Shown here: in pieces, positions 17,725 to 25,699 of the stretch
How positions within the stretch are numbered: the stretch's first letter is position 1
Layout of the letters: each line of letters begins with the position of its first letter
Origin: Flavobacterium sp. JAS
GTDB taxonomy: Bacteria; Bacteroidota; Bacteroidia; Flavobacteriales; Flavobacteriaceae
DNA: 64,000 nucleotides
Assembly: GCF_020991455.1 (NCBI RefSeq)
Contig: NZ_JAJMOX010000013.1
Span: 124,001-188,000, forward strand
Reading direction: 5' to 3'
Notes under the pieces: generated by a model
What the model was told of the DNA's origin: nothing
The model's input: the letters and a program-made list of their open reading frames with translations, nothing else
Databases searched by the model: none
Program-made: the position numbers and the translations under genes

Positions 17725-18993
17725 TTAAAAAGTTTCTCCTGCATTCAGGTAAAATCCTTTAGAATTATTACCCCAGGCATAATCAACTATTAAATTGGTT
17801 CTCGTTTTTTTATCTATTAAGATTCGCAAACCAACGCCTGCTGCGGGCTGAATCGAGCTAAAAAGATGCGTTTCGGTTTCGTTATTGCTTGCGGTTACAA
17901 AGTTTGTAAATACAGTTCCGCTAAGCATGTGATTGCAGGTAATTGGAAATCTTAGCTCCGTTGAAAGGTAAACCAGATTCTCTCCTCTAAACAATCCCTG
18001 GGTATATCCTTCTCCGCTTCGGCTTCGCTGGTCCCAGCCAATTGCGGGTAAATTCAAATACGGAAGTTTTCCTCTGGTTACAAATTGCCCATACGTCCAA
18101 ACTGCCAGAATGTAGTTTTTGTTTTTGTTCGAAAGCGGAAAAAAGCCTCGATATTCTGTGTACAAAACATTACTATATCTTTGATTGTTAAATAATACCG
18201 GATTAAAACGATAGTTAATGTTTGCAAACCATCCGTGTGTCGCATTTACCTGATTATCTCTTGAATCGTGTACCAAATTAAGACTCATACCACTCAAAAA
18301 ATACTCCAAATCATTAAATCCATATTTTTGACTGTAGTTATAATGGTAAGTGAATTGTCCGTTTTCTACATCCAAATCTTTATCTTTTATACTCGAATAC
18401 CAATCGAGATTAATTCCGCCGCCAACATAAAAATTTTCAGCCACTTCAAAAGAAACGGTTTGATGAAACTTGAAATAATTATAATCCATTGGCTGTGCAA
18501 GAGAGTCAATACTAAATCCTTTTTCTTTGCTGTGATGCGGAATAATATCAGTTCCTAACCCGTAGTTAGGCTGCGAAAAAATATACATTCTATAATCACC
18601 ACTTAAAAAAATCCTGTTGTTTTTAAGCAGTATATTGTTCTTGACATTTACTAGCCATTGCTTTTTGGTTGTATACGTTATGCCAAGATTGGCGATAGAA
18701 TATTTATCTGTTTTTTGTTTTCCTTTAAAAGTATATTGGGCAACTCCTCCAAAAAAGAATCCCGTTGCCGGCTGAGAACCAATTGCCGGAATAACTAAGA
18801 AAAAATTGTTTTTTGTGGGCTTAACAACATAAACCGAATCTTTCTTTTTGAAGATTTCCAGTATTGTTTTGGGCGGACATTCTTCAGGATTGCTAAGTTC
18901 TGTTTGTGCAATCAGACTTAACGGAAGAAAAAAGAGAAACCCGAAGATTGCACACTTACATTGAAAGTAATTATTTTTTAAAAAATTGACCAT
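17725..18993 (-). CDS. Omp85/BamA-superfamily surface antigen-like outer membrane protein
   Basis: 422 residues with a signal sequence (hydrophobic stretch CAIFGFLFFLPLSLIAQ near residues 14-30) and a beta-barrel rich in alternating aromatic residues. The C-terminal half has the surface-antigen pattern: LSLVHDSRDNQVNATHGWFANINY near residue 245, TEYRGFFPL, FRGENLVYLSTELRFP and AGVGLRILIDKKTRTNLIVDYAWG. No POTRA repeats are seen, so it is shorter than BamA or TamA and unlikely to be the main assembly machine. It lies upstream of the two-component system on the same strand. Cargo or lipid role unknown. Confidence 0.8.
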   Translation of the reverse strand: MVNFLKNNYFQCKCAIFGFLFFLPLSLIAQTELSNPEECPPKTILEIFKKKDSVYVVKPTKNNFFLVIPAIGSQPATGFFFGGVAQYTFKGKQKTDKYSIANLGITYTTKKQWLVNVKNNILLKNNRIFLSGDYRMYIFSQPNYGLGTDIIPHHSKEKGFSIDSLAQPMDYNYFKFHQTVSFEVAENFYVGGGINLDWYSSIKDKDLDVENGQFTYHYNYSQKYGFNDLEYFLSGMSLNLVHDSRDNQVNATHGWFANINYRFNPVLFNNQRYSNVLYTEYRGFFPLSNKNKNYILAVWTYGQFVTRGKLPYLNLPAIGWDQRSRSGEGYTQGLFRGENLVYLSTELRFPITCNHMLSGTVFTNFVTASNNETETHLFSSIQPAAGVGLRILIDKKTRTNLIVDYAWGNNSKGFYLNAGETF

Positions 18994-19105
18994 TCGTAGT
19001 TTTAATTTTTTGAAATAATACTCAACTCTAATGTAAATATAGAGCTAATTTTCAAGATTTTAGCAAACAATTCTTATAAAGAATACTCGTTGCTTGTAAT
19101 TACTA

Positions 19106-19255
19106 AAATTTCATTTAACACATAGAAACATAGATTCTGCACGCTCAAAAAAGGCATTTCACTTCTTTAAAAGTCACAGAGTTCAGCTATCTGTAAGAAA
19201 CATGTTTCTTTTTACACCCTTTCTACAGATTCAAAATCTATGTGTTAAACGAAAT
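19106..19255. repeat. Long inverted repeat, ACACATAGAAACATAG family, copy 2
   Basis: AATTTCATTTAACACATAG (from about 19108) pairs with CTATGTGTTAAACGAAATT (to about 19255) with one mismatch, enclosing about 110 bases with the AAAAAAGGCATTTCACTT core shared with 13496-13632. It occupies the middle of the 392-base gap 18994-19385; the rest of the gap is AT-rich sequence with no ORF and only a weak promoter-like TATATTTTG near 19331 ahead of the toxin gene. Confidence 0.72.
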
Positions 19256-19385
19256 TCCATGACCAGAAACACAGTAATTACGTATAATTTTATTTAATTA
19301 ATTAAAAATATAAAAATTATAGTGTTAAATTTATATTTTGTAATCTTTTATTTACTTAATTTACACTTAACTAAAAATAAAAGCC

Positions 19386-21173
19386 ATGAAAAATAAATTA
19401 ACGAATACCCTGTTTGTGTTCATCACAATTTTTACATTATTTTTTTCAAGTTGTCAAGTTGAAGAAGCCACAATTACTAGTGATACAAAATCTAGTAATT
19501 ATAACGTGAAAAATATCTCTAAAGACGAAATAAATACTAACTCGAAGATTGTCGAGAAACTCCAAAAGTTATCAAGCCAAAAAAATAGTACTTCGGCAAA
19601 AAACATCACATTCAACAATTTGGGATTGACCATCCAAACGGATCACGCCAGATATATTGAAGATGGTAATTATCACTCTTACACATTTGCAACGTTACAG
19701 AAAGATACTGAAAATATAAAAAATGTCCTTTTCTCTCTTAACGAAAAAGGAGAATATGACGCTTATCTGGTAGAATACGATTACAACAAACTCGATTTAG
19801 CCAAGTTCACCAACCACAATAAACCCGGTGAAGTAAAAATGACGCCAATAAACCTCAATATAAATTCGCTAACCGCAAAATCTGCTCCTTTATGGGTTTG
19901 CAAATATGAATATCGATTGGTAAGTTCAGGTGATTTAGTTGGTGCTGAAAATGTTACAAGTGAATGGGTTTTAGTTGCAAGTAGTTGTGCCATTGTTTAT
20001 GCTACAATTATCGGTGAGGATAATAGCACAACAAATTATGGAAATGGAACATCATCTAATACAACAAACGGTTATATGAACCCTACCACGGGAGGTGGCG
20101 GAGGAAGCATTGCAACCTCTCCATTATTTGCGTTTTATGACGAACCGGAAATTATTAAGATCGAATTTGTCAAAAAACACTTAAATGTTGGTGGGCGACA
20201 AAAACGTTTTTTAGAAGCGAATGGCGAAGTAGCTTTCTCTTTCTACGATTACCTTGCAAAAAATCGAATTTCAGAAGAGTCTAAAAGTTTTGGGAGTGAA
20301 CTACTAGATATTATAATGACCGAAACAACAGTAGATTTAAATGCAATTAATTTTGTTTTAGATGCTAAGACCAAAAACAAGATTACTACAGATCTAGATG
20401 ATGCCTTTTTATTATCTGTAGACAAATATATGGATGCAGATATGGCTGCAATAAATGCCAGCGATCCAGATTTAATAATTTATTTTGGTGTACACCATAT
20501 CACAAAGATTTTACGTCTAAAAAAATTAAATCCAGAATGGAGTTTTACAAAATGCTATTGGGAAGCCAGTAAAGAAGTTGTACATATTACATTAGATGCA
20601 TTTGGAATGGTACCCGTTGTGGGTGAAATTGCAGATATTAGTAATGGAGTTTTGTACACTATCGAAGGTGATGGTGTTAATGCAACATTAAGCGTGGCTA
20701 GTGCAGTTCCTATAGCGGGATGGGCAACGGTATCTACAAAATATGCATTTAAAATTAACACTGTTTATTCTATAAGTACGAAAGTAAAACTAGTTTGGAA
20801 AGTTACGGGTGATTTAATTACTTTTGGATCTAGAAACCAATTAAGAAAAGTTTTAGGATTAGCTGTAGGAGATCTTAGACAAGCTCACCATATAATACCT
20901 TGGAACAAACAATCTAAATTTGCAATACAAAAGGCTTCAAAATCACAACATGCATTCCATATGAATGAAGCATTAAATGGGATACCACTAAGTAATGCTG
21001 TACATAACGGTAGTCATGCTCATTATGATGATTTAATCCAGAGATATCTCGATGAAATCCCCTCAAATGCGACACCTGATGAAGCGTATGCAAAAGTAAT
21101 GGAAATTTTAAGTAAAGTCAGAACCGCAATTCAAAATAATCCAGGAGTACATATAAACCAATTAAATTTTTAA
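19386..21173 (+). CDS. Lipoprotein polymorphic toxin with C-terminal AHH nuclease domain
   Basis: 595 residues. The N-terminus is a lipoprotein signal with the lipid-attachment cysteine in FFSSC (residue about 23), so it should be exported and membrane-anchored. A Thr/Ser/Asn-rich region and a TTGGGGGS linker (about residue 235) follow. Around residues 400-455, DAFGMVPVVGEIADISNG and the following VNATLSVASAVPIAGWAT are the pre-toxin segment typical of polymorphic toxins. The last 98 residues carry the AHH HNH-like nuclease motif (Ala500-His501-His502, AHHIIPW) with further histidines in NGSHAHYDDL. It should cut nucleic acid in a rival or sister cell. The next gene, 3 bases on, is an Imm11-like immunity candidate. 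A delivery system is not present here. Confidence 0.86.
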   Translation: MKNKLTNTLFVFITIFTLFFSSCQVEEATITSDTKSSNYNVKNISKDEINTNSKIVEKLQKLSSQKNSTSAKNITFNNLGLTIQTDHARYIEDGNYHSYTFATLQKDTENIKNVLFSLNEKGEYDAYLVEYDYNKLDLAKFTNHNKPGEVKMTPINLNINSLTAKSAPLWVCKYEYRLVSSGDLVGAENVTSEWVLVASSCAIVYATIIGEDNSTTNYGNGTSSNTTNGYMNPTTGGGGGSIATSPLFAFYDEPEIIKIEFVKKHLNVGGRQKRFLEANGEVAFSFYDYLAKNRISEESKSFGSELLDIIMTETTVDLNAINFVLDAKTKNKITTDLDDAFLLSVDKYMDADMAAINASDPDLIIYFGVHHITKILRLKKLNPEWSFTKCYWEASKEVVHITLDAFGMVPVVGEIADISNGVLYTIEGDGVNATLSVASAVPIAGWATVSTKYAFKINTVYSISTKVKLVWKVTGDLITFGSRNQLRKVLGLAVGDLRQAHHIIPWNKQSKFAIQKASKSQHAFHMNEALNGIPLSNAVHNGSHAHYDDLIQRYLDEIPSNATPDEAYAKVMEILSKVRTAIQNNPGVHINQLNF

Positions 21174-21176
21174 ATT

Positions 21177-21914
21177 ATGAATTATTACTCTATTGGGCAT
21201 TCATTAAACAAGAAGATCTTAGGCCACTATCCTCAAGTTAAAAAAATTATTCACCATTGTGATATTTGGGAGGATCCCTTTTTTATTGATCGATTTAGTT
21301 TTGAAAAGATTAATATTAATCCAATCATTTCTAATGCTGCTTTACATTCTACTTCTAAATTAACTGATTTAATAGATGTTAGAGGTGATATTGGTTTTTT
21401 ATCTAAAATTTTAATTAGTGGTAAATTAAAATCTATATTAGAAAAAAAAAGAACCAGCGGCTTTGAATTCTTTAAATCACCAGTCTTTTACAAAGAAAAT
21501 ATCATTGAAGATTATTATATTTTAAATATGTATGAAAACAATAATGACTTAATTGATATAAAAAAATGTAGAATTCAATATCATAAAAAAGCCGATGATT
21601 ACAAGTTTACCTACAATACAAATACTGAATATTTAACATTCAATAATTTTGAAAGTTTTAATTCAGTTTTAAATATAGCTACTAAGAATAATGAACTTTT
21701 TTTCATTGATAAAATTGTTTTAAAAGATGGGATAAATGAAGATTTTTTTATGTTACAAAACGTGCAAGGTGGCACAAAATATGTTGTTTCTGAAAAACTC
21801 AGAAAAGAAATTGAAGATGCTGGTTGTATTGGTATTGAGTTTCAACCAATCGAATTATCTGCGGTTGAATGGTTACATGGTGGCGAAAGAGAGAAAACTT
21901 ATGGGAAAGCATAA
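21177..21914 (+). CDS. Imm11-like (DUF1629) immunity protein candidate
   Basis: 245 residues, no signal peptide. The C-terminal part YVVSEKLRKEIEDAGCIGIEFQPIEL (about residues 200-226, split here over the family's end motif) matches the recurrent end of Imm11/DUF1629 proteins: a VSEKL helix followed by GxxFxP. The N-terminal half is divergent. It starts 3 bases after the nuclease-toxin stop, so the two are translated together, as expected for toxin and cognate immunity protein. Its role would be to bind and block the AHH domain in the cytoplasm. Base composition is very AT-rich: 13 of 60 G+C in 21361-21420 and 12 of 60 in 21541-21600, well below the neighbouring aspA. Confidence 0.72.
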   Translation: MNYYSIGHSLNKKILGHYPQVKKIIHHCDIWEDPFFIDRFSFEKININPIISNAALHSTSKLTDLIDVRGDIGFLSKILISGKLKSILEKKRTSGFEFFKSPVFYKENIIEDYYILNMYENNNDLIDIKKCRIQYHKKADDYKFTYNTNTEYLTFNNFESFNSVLNIATKNNELFFIDKIVLKDGINEDFFMLQNVQGGTKYVVSEKLRKEIEDAGCIGIEFQPIELSAVEWLHGGEREKTYGKA

Positions 21915-21933
21915 AACTTTCAAAAATTAATTT

Positions 21934-21941
21934 AAGGAGAG
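21934..21941 (+). promoter_or_regulatory. Strong Shine-Dalgarno (AAGGAGAG) before the third cassette gene
   Basis: AAGGAGAG ends 3-4 bases before ATG at 21945. Almost no other gene in the window has such a site; Bacteroidota genes usually rely on A-rich leaders. It fixes the start codon of this gene. Confidence 0.7.
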
Positions 21942-21944
21942 ATC

Positions 21945-22427
21945 ATGGAAAAATACGACAATGATTTAACATCGGACACCATAACAGATTGGATAAATGA
22001 AGATAAAGGTTTGCAAAAAATAATTCAAGAAATTGAAAGCAAAACCGAATCATTTGAAGAACAGGCAGAATTAGCTTTTCATCTAGTTTCGGCATATTTT
22101 GATGTGCCAAAATTAGAAAGTGAAGATCAATTAGATGGCGACTATGACGAGTTTATGAATACTTGTGTATATGAACAATTAGGATTGTTAAAATATTTAG
22201 AGCCTAACGAGGATATTAGAGGACAAGTGCTAACTGCAATTTATTTTTTAAAGTATGATTATAGAACTGATATACAATTTGTTTTTGAAAAGTATTATGC
22301 AAATCATAAAGATGAAATAACAGGAATAGGTTTTAAAGGTGAGAATTCTAAAGTTGAAATAGTATTTGTTAAAAAAGGAGAAAGTTGGTTTGACTTGGGG
22401 TGTACTTATTTTACAAGATACCTATAA
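21945..22427 (+). CDS. Unidentified small acidic protein, third gene of the toxin cassette
   Basis: 160 residues, no signal peptide or membrane segment, strongly acidic (many Asp/Glu in residues 1-80). I do not recognise a family. The fold looks helical in the first 110 residues (IQEIESKTESFEEQAELAF, EDIRGQVLTAIYFLKYD) and may end in strands (KVEIVFVKKGESWFDLG). A clear Shine-Dalgarno AAGGAGAG lies 4 bases before the ATG, which is rare in this window and may mark a separate origin. It follows the Imm11-like gene by 30 bases and ends just before a terminator. A second immunity protein or orphan immunity gene is the likeliest reading, from position, size and acidity only. Confidence 0.6.
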   Translation: MEKYDNDLTSDTITDWINEDKGLQKIIQEIESKTESFEEQAELAFHLVSAYFDVPKLESEDQLDGDYDEFMNTCVYEQLGLLKYLEPNEDIRGQVLTAIYFLKYDYRTDIQFVFEKYYANHKDEITGIGFKGENSKVEIVFVKKGESWFDLGCTYFTRYL

Positions 22428-22433
22428 TTTAAG

Positions 22434-22465
22434 AAAACCAGTGAAGCCAGCTTCACTGGTTTTAA
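22434..22465. terminator. Terminator at the end of the toxin cassette
   Basis: A perfect 13-bp stem (AAAACCAGTGAAG at 22434-22446; CTTCACTGGTTTT at 22451-22463) with the 4-nt loop CCAG, A-rich before and T-rich after. It can end both the cassette and the convergent aspA transcript. Confidence 0.85.
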
Positions 22466-22526
22466 TTAGTTTATTGTAAAAATCGTCAATCTATTTTAAG
22501 ACTACTCAATATTTTATACGAATCTC

Positions 22527-23936
22527 TTATTTCGTAATAAACTTAGGATGAATTAGGTTGTCTAACGAATAAATTTCGTTCCATTTTTCCTGAGTGATTA
22601 GTTTTCTTTCGATTACTGCAATTTGATGCACGCTTTTATTCAATTTTAAAGCTTCTCCGGCAATACTTGCACTTTCTTCGTAACCTAAAATTGGATTCAA
22701 TTGTGTCACGATTCCTATGCTGTTCATCACCATATTGTAGCAATGATCAACATTTGCAGTAATTCCTACTATACATTTATCGATTAAAGTCTGAATTGCA
22801 TTATTAAGATAATCTAATGATGTAAACATGGCAAAAGCAATAACCGGTTCCATTACATTTAACTGTAATTGCCCAGCTTCAGCTGCCATTGTAACGGTTA
22901 AATCCTGCCCTATTACATAAAAACAAGTCTGGTTTACCACTTCCGGAATTACCGGATTTACTTTACCCGGCATAATTGAAGATCCCGGCTGACGCGCCGG
23001 TAAATTGATTTCGTTGAAACCTGTTCTTGGCCCTGAACTCAATAATCTTAAATCGTTACAGATTTTAGAGATTTTTACCGCAGTTCTTTTCAGAGTTCCC
23101 ATAATTTGAACGTAAGCTCCGGTATCTACTGTAGCTTCAATTAAGTCTGGTGAAAGCGTTAACGGAATACCTACTTCTTTGGCTAAATAACTCACACAAA
23201 TTTCCGGATATCCTTCTGGTGCGTTTACTCTTGTTCCAATTGCTGTTGCTCCCATATTGATTTCTAAAACCAAACTTTGAGCATCTTTTAATCTTCGAAC
23301 GTCTTCTCCTATTGTGGTGGCATAAGATTTAAATTCTTGTCCTAAAGTCATCGGAACAGCGTCTTGCAATTGCGTTCTTCCCATTTTCAGAACGCTTTTA
23401 AATTCTTCTCCTTTTGCTGCAAAAGCTACTTCTAAACCTTCTAATGTTTTTATAAAGCTTTCCATTTTCAGATAAAGGGCAATTCTAAAAGCCGATGGAT
23501 AGGCATCGTTTGTAGATTGCGAACAGTTTACATGATTGTTGGGATGCAGAAAATTATATTCTCCTTTTTTATGTCCAAGATACTCTAAACCAATGTTTGC
23601 GATTACCTCGTTTGCATTCATATTTACCGATGTTCCGGCTCCACCCTGAATTAAATCGCTTACAAATTCCTGGTCAAATTTACCTGCAATTACCTGATCA
23701 CTTCCGTAGCAGATTGCTTCCGCAATTTTAGGATCAAGTGCTCCACAATCTTTATTAGCCAAAGCTGCGGCTTTTTTTACATAACCTAAAGCTTTGATAA
23801 ATAATGGCTCTTTTGAAATTGGAATTCCTGTAATATTAAAATTCTCTACAGCTCTAAAAGTTTGGATACCATAATACAGCTGATTCGGAATGTCTAATTC
23901 TCCTAAAAAATCATGCTCTTTTCTTGTTGATCCCAT
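22527..23936 (-). CDS. aspA: Aspartate ammonia-lyase (aspartase)
   Basis: 469 residues. It converts L-aspartate to fumarate and ammonia, feeding the TCA cycle; a cytoplasmic tetramer of the fumarase/aspartase superfamily. The superfamily signature GSSIMPGKVNPVIPEVVNQ lies near residue 317 and includes the catalytic Ser. QGGAGTSVNMNANEVIAN near residue 97, NHVNCSQSTNDAYPSAFRI near 133 and GRTQLQDAVPMTLGQEF near 185 are the other substrate-binding blocks. Class II fumarase shares these blocks; the MGSTRKEHDFLGE start and the overall match favour aspartase. It is a single gene, convergent with the toxin cassette. Confidence 0.93.
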   Translation of the reverse strand: MGSTRKEHDFLGELDIPNQLYYGIQTFRAVENFNITGIPISKEPLFIKALGYVKKAAALANKDCGALDPKIAEAICYGSDQVIAGKFDQEFVSDLIQGGAGTSVNMNANEVIANIGLEYLGHKKGEYNFLHPNNHVNCSQSTNDAYPSAFRIALYLKMESFIKTLEGLEVAFAAKGEEFKSVLKMGRTQLQDAVPMTLGQEFKSYATTIGEDVRRLKDAQSLVLEINMGATAIGTRVNAPEGYPEICVSYLAKEVGIPLTLSPDLIEATVDTGAYVQIMGTLKRTAVKISKICNDLRLLSSGPRTGFNEINLPARQPGSSIMPGKVNPVIPEVVNQTCFYVIGQDLTVTMAAEAGQLQLNVMEPVIAFAMFTSLDYLNNAIQTLIDKCIVGITANVDHCYNMVMNSIGIVTQLNPILGYEESASIAGEALKLNKSVHQIAVIERKLITQEKWNEIYSLDNLIHPKFITK

Positions 23937-24236
23937 ATCATATAAATTGTTACGTTTTTACTTTAAAAATCACTGTAAAGCTACATCAAATTAGGACTAT
24001 AATAAAATATAGAATCTTAAAAAAATCATAGAATTTTCAATAATTTAATTAAATATTTAAAAAAGCAATACCCAAAGGATCTCAAAAACCTAAATCCCTA
24101 AGAATATCATTAATAGACAAATACAACATTCTGAAAAACACCGAATTGTTTTTTACTGCTATTTTTATCAAAAGCCCACTTAAATAATGCTTTTAATTAT
24201 TATCTTTTCACTCTCAAACAACCATTAAAAATAGCA
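23937..24236. other. AT-rich gene-free stretch between aspA and the pentapeptide gene
   Basis: About 300 bases between two divergent genes. I see no hairpin, repeat or ORF worth naming; promoters for both flanking genes must lie here, but I found no clear TAnnTTTG pair. Confidence 0.5.
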
Positions 24237-24815
24237 TTGAAAAAAGAGTCTGAATATTTCCTTGATAAAGAATACGATACCAAAACTTATGGTAGAGATG
24301 ATCTTAATTTTAAGGATTTTGAATGTTGTATTTTTAATAATTGTAATTTTTCGGCATGCACTTTTTTAGCTGTTACTTTCATTGATTGCGTTTTTAATGA
24401 CTGTATTTTTAATGAAGCCAAAATCAATTATGTAGCTTTTAGAACGGCAACTTTTAATCGATGTGAAATCAAAGAAGTGAATTTTGCCATGTGCGACAAA
24501 CTCATTTTTGAAGTTCATTTTTACGATTGTATTCTGGATTTTTCGAAGTTTTATACCTTAAAAATAAAAGGAACCACATTCAACAGTTGCAGTTTAGTTG
24601 CAGTAGATTTTATGGCAACAGATCTTACAAGTGTTTTATTTGACAATTGTGATTTATATCGATCAGAATTTGACAAAGCAATCGCCAATAAAGCCGATTT
24701 TAAAACAAGTTACAATTACACTATTGATCCCTCAAAAACTAAATTAAAGAAAGCTGTTTTTGCTTTGAAAGAGGTGAAAGGGTTGCTATTTAAGCATGAT
24801 GTGATTGTGAGTTAG
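24237..24815 (+). CDS. Pentapeptide-repeat protein
   Basis: 192 residues dominated by pentapeptide-type repeats with Cys, Phe or Leu at the central position, for instance FKDFECCIFNNCNFSACTF and FIDCVFNDCIFNEAKI (residues about 24-62) and again through about residue 150. This predicts a right-handed square beta-helix. Some members protect DNA gyrase, others are effectors or adhesins; nothing here assigns a role. The start is a TTG at 24237 followed by KKESEYFLDKEYD; no in-frame ATG precedes the repeats. Cytoplasmic, since no signal peptide is present. The many cysteines are typical of this Bacteroidota group. Confidence 0.82.
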   Translation: MKKESEYFLDKEYDTKTYGRDDLNFKDFECCIFNNCNFSACTFLAVTFIDCVFNDCIFNEAKINYVAFRTATFNRCEIKEVNFAMCDKLIFEVHFYDCILDFSKFYTLKIKGTTFNSCSLVAVDFMATDLTSVLFDNCDLYRSEFDKAIANKADFKTSYNYTIDPSKTKLKKAVFALKEVKGLLFKHDVIVS

Positions 24816-24877
24816 GAGAATTAAGAAACAGCGTAACAAGACAGATTTTAATATATTTTACTAAGAAAACACACAGT

Positions 24878-24982
24878 TTGTCATTTCGAGGAACGAGAAA
24901 TCCTCGCAAGTAACTCTACAAAGATTGGCGACTTTTATGTGTGGAGTTACTTGCGAGGATTTCTCGTTCCTCGAAATGACAA
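24878..24982. repeat. 42-bp near-perfect inverted repeat (TTGTCATTTCGAGGAACGAG)
   Basis: Arms at 24878-24919 and 24941-24982 pair over 42 bases with one mismatch, with a 21-base loop. Each arm contains internal self-complementary parts (TTTCGAGGAACGAGAAA, CCTCGCAAG). It is the largest clean palindrome in the window and occupies the centre of the 365-base gap 24816-25180. It resembles REP/BIME-type dispersed elements. Confidence 0.9.
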
Positions 24983-25003
24983 GATTGGGTTTTGATTGCG
25001 AAT

Positions 25004-25021
25004 GATGGATTAAAATCCATC
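25004..25021. repeat. Short palindrome GATGGATTAAAATCCATC
   Basis: A perfect 8-bp stem with a 2-base centre, 22 bases beyond the 42-bp inverted repeat. Followed by CCTACAATAT; appears to be part of the same repeat-rich spacer. Confidence 0.6.
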
Positions 25022-25180
25022 CCTACAATATATTTTGTTCCTGCGGAACTGCCTAAAAAATTCCGGAAGAATAATTTATATTGCACCAACGTCCAAAGGC
25101 TTCGGGATTAATCCGTTAAAACGAATAAAGATTTGATTTTATTATAGAAACTGAAATGACAAGAATGATGAAAATTATTT

Positions 25181-25678
25181 CTAGATCTTTTTCTTCATCA
25201 CATAATCTTCCATCAAGTAACCATTTCCAATCTCGATGTTCACTTCATCGATAACTTCAAAGCCTATTTTTTTATAAAAACCTAAAGCCGAATTAAATCG
25301 GTTTACGTTTAAAGATAAGGCGTTTGAACTGTTTTCTGAAGCTAATTTTCCAATTTCATCAACAACTTTTTTACCGATTCCTTTTCCTTGGGTTTCCGGT
25401 AAAAGATAGATTTTATGAATTTTGGTTACTGCATCTCCAGTATAATTATGTTCTATCCCGATAAAACCTATATTAGTTTCCTCTTCATAAATCATATAAA
25501 ATAACTGTACTTTTTTGTTGTATTGTTCGGTTAAAGCTTCATCAGAATAAAAAAGACCTAACATATAATCTAATTGCTCTTTTGATAAAATCTCACCGTA
25601 AGTAATTGGCCAAGTAATATTTACTATATTCTGAATTTGTTTAATATCGCTGATAGTTGCTTCTGAAATCGTGATCAT
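25181..25678 (-). CDS. GNAT-family N-acetyltransferase
   Basis: 165 residues with the GNAT fold. The acetyl-CoA pyrophosphate loop is LPETQGKGIGKKVVDEI around residues 93-109 (QGKGIG is the Q/RxxGxG motif), and the C-terminal FYKKIGFEVIDEV block is typical. The start segment ISEATISDIKQIQNIVNITW resembles small-molecule or protein acetyltransferases of the YitI/PaiA kind, but the acceptor is unknown. It starts 21 bases after the guaC stop on the same strand, so it is likely co-transcribed with guaC; I see no functional link. Cytoplasmic. Confidence 0.86.
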   Translation of the reverse strand: MITISEATISDIKQIQNIVNITWPITYGEILSKEQLDYMLGLFYSDEALTEQYNKKVQLFYMIYEEETNIGFIGIEHNYTGDAVTKIHKIYLLPETQGKGIGKKVVDEIGKLASENSSNALSLNVNRFNSALGFYKKIGFEVIDEVNIEIGNGYLMEDYVMKKKI

Positions 25679-25699
25679 ATTATATTTAAAATGCTTTTA

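Noticed and set aside
21736..21930. 64-codon ORF overlapping the end of the Imm11-like gene
   Set aside because: It runs in another frame inside a gene with coherent family features; no separate start signal.
19386..22427. Toxin cassette considered as part of a T6SS or Rhs element
   Set aside because: No Rhs/YD repeats, PAAR, VgrG or T6SS genes in the window; the N-terminus is a lipoprotein signal.
24878..24982. Inverted repeat considered as ends of an insertion sequence
   Set aside because: Only 21 bases lie between the arms, no transposase and no target duplication visible.
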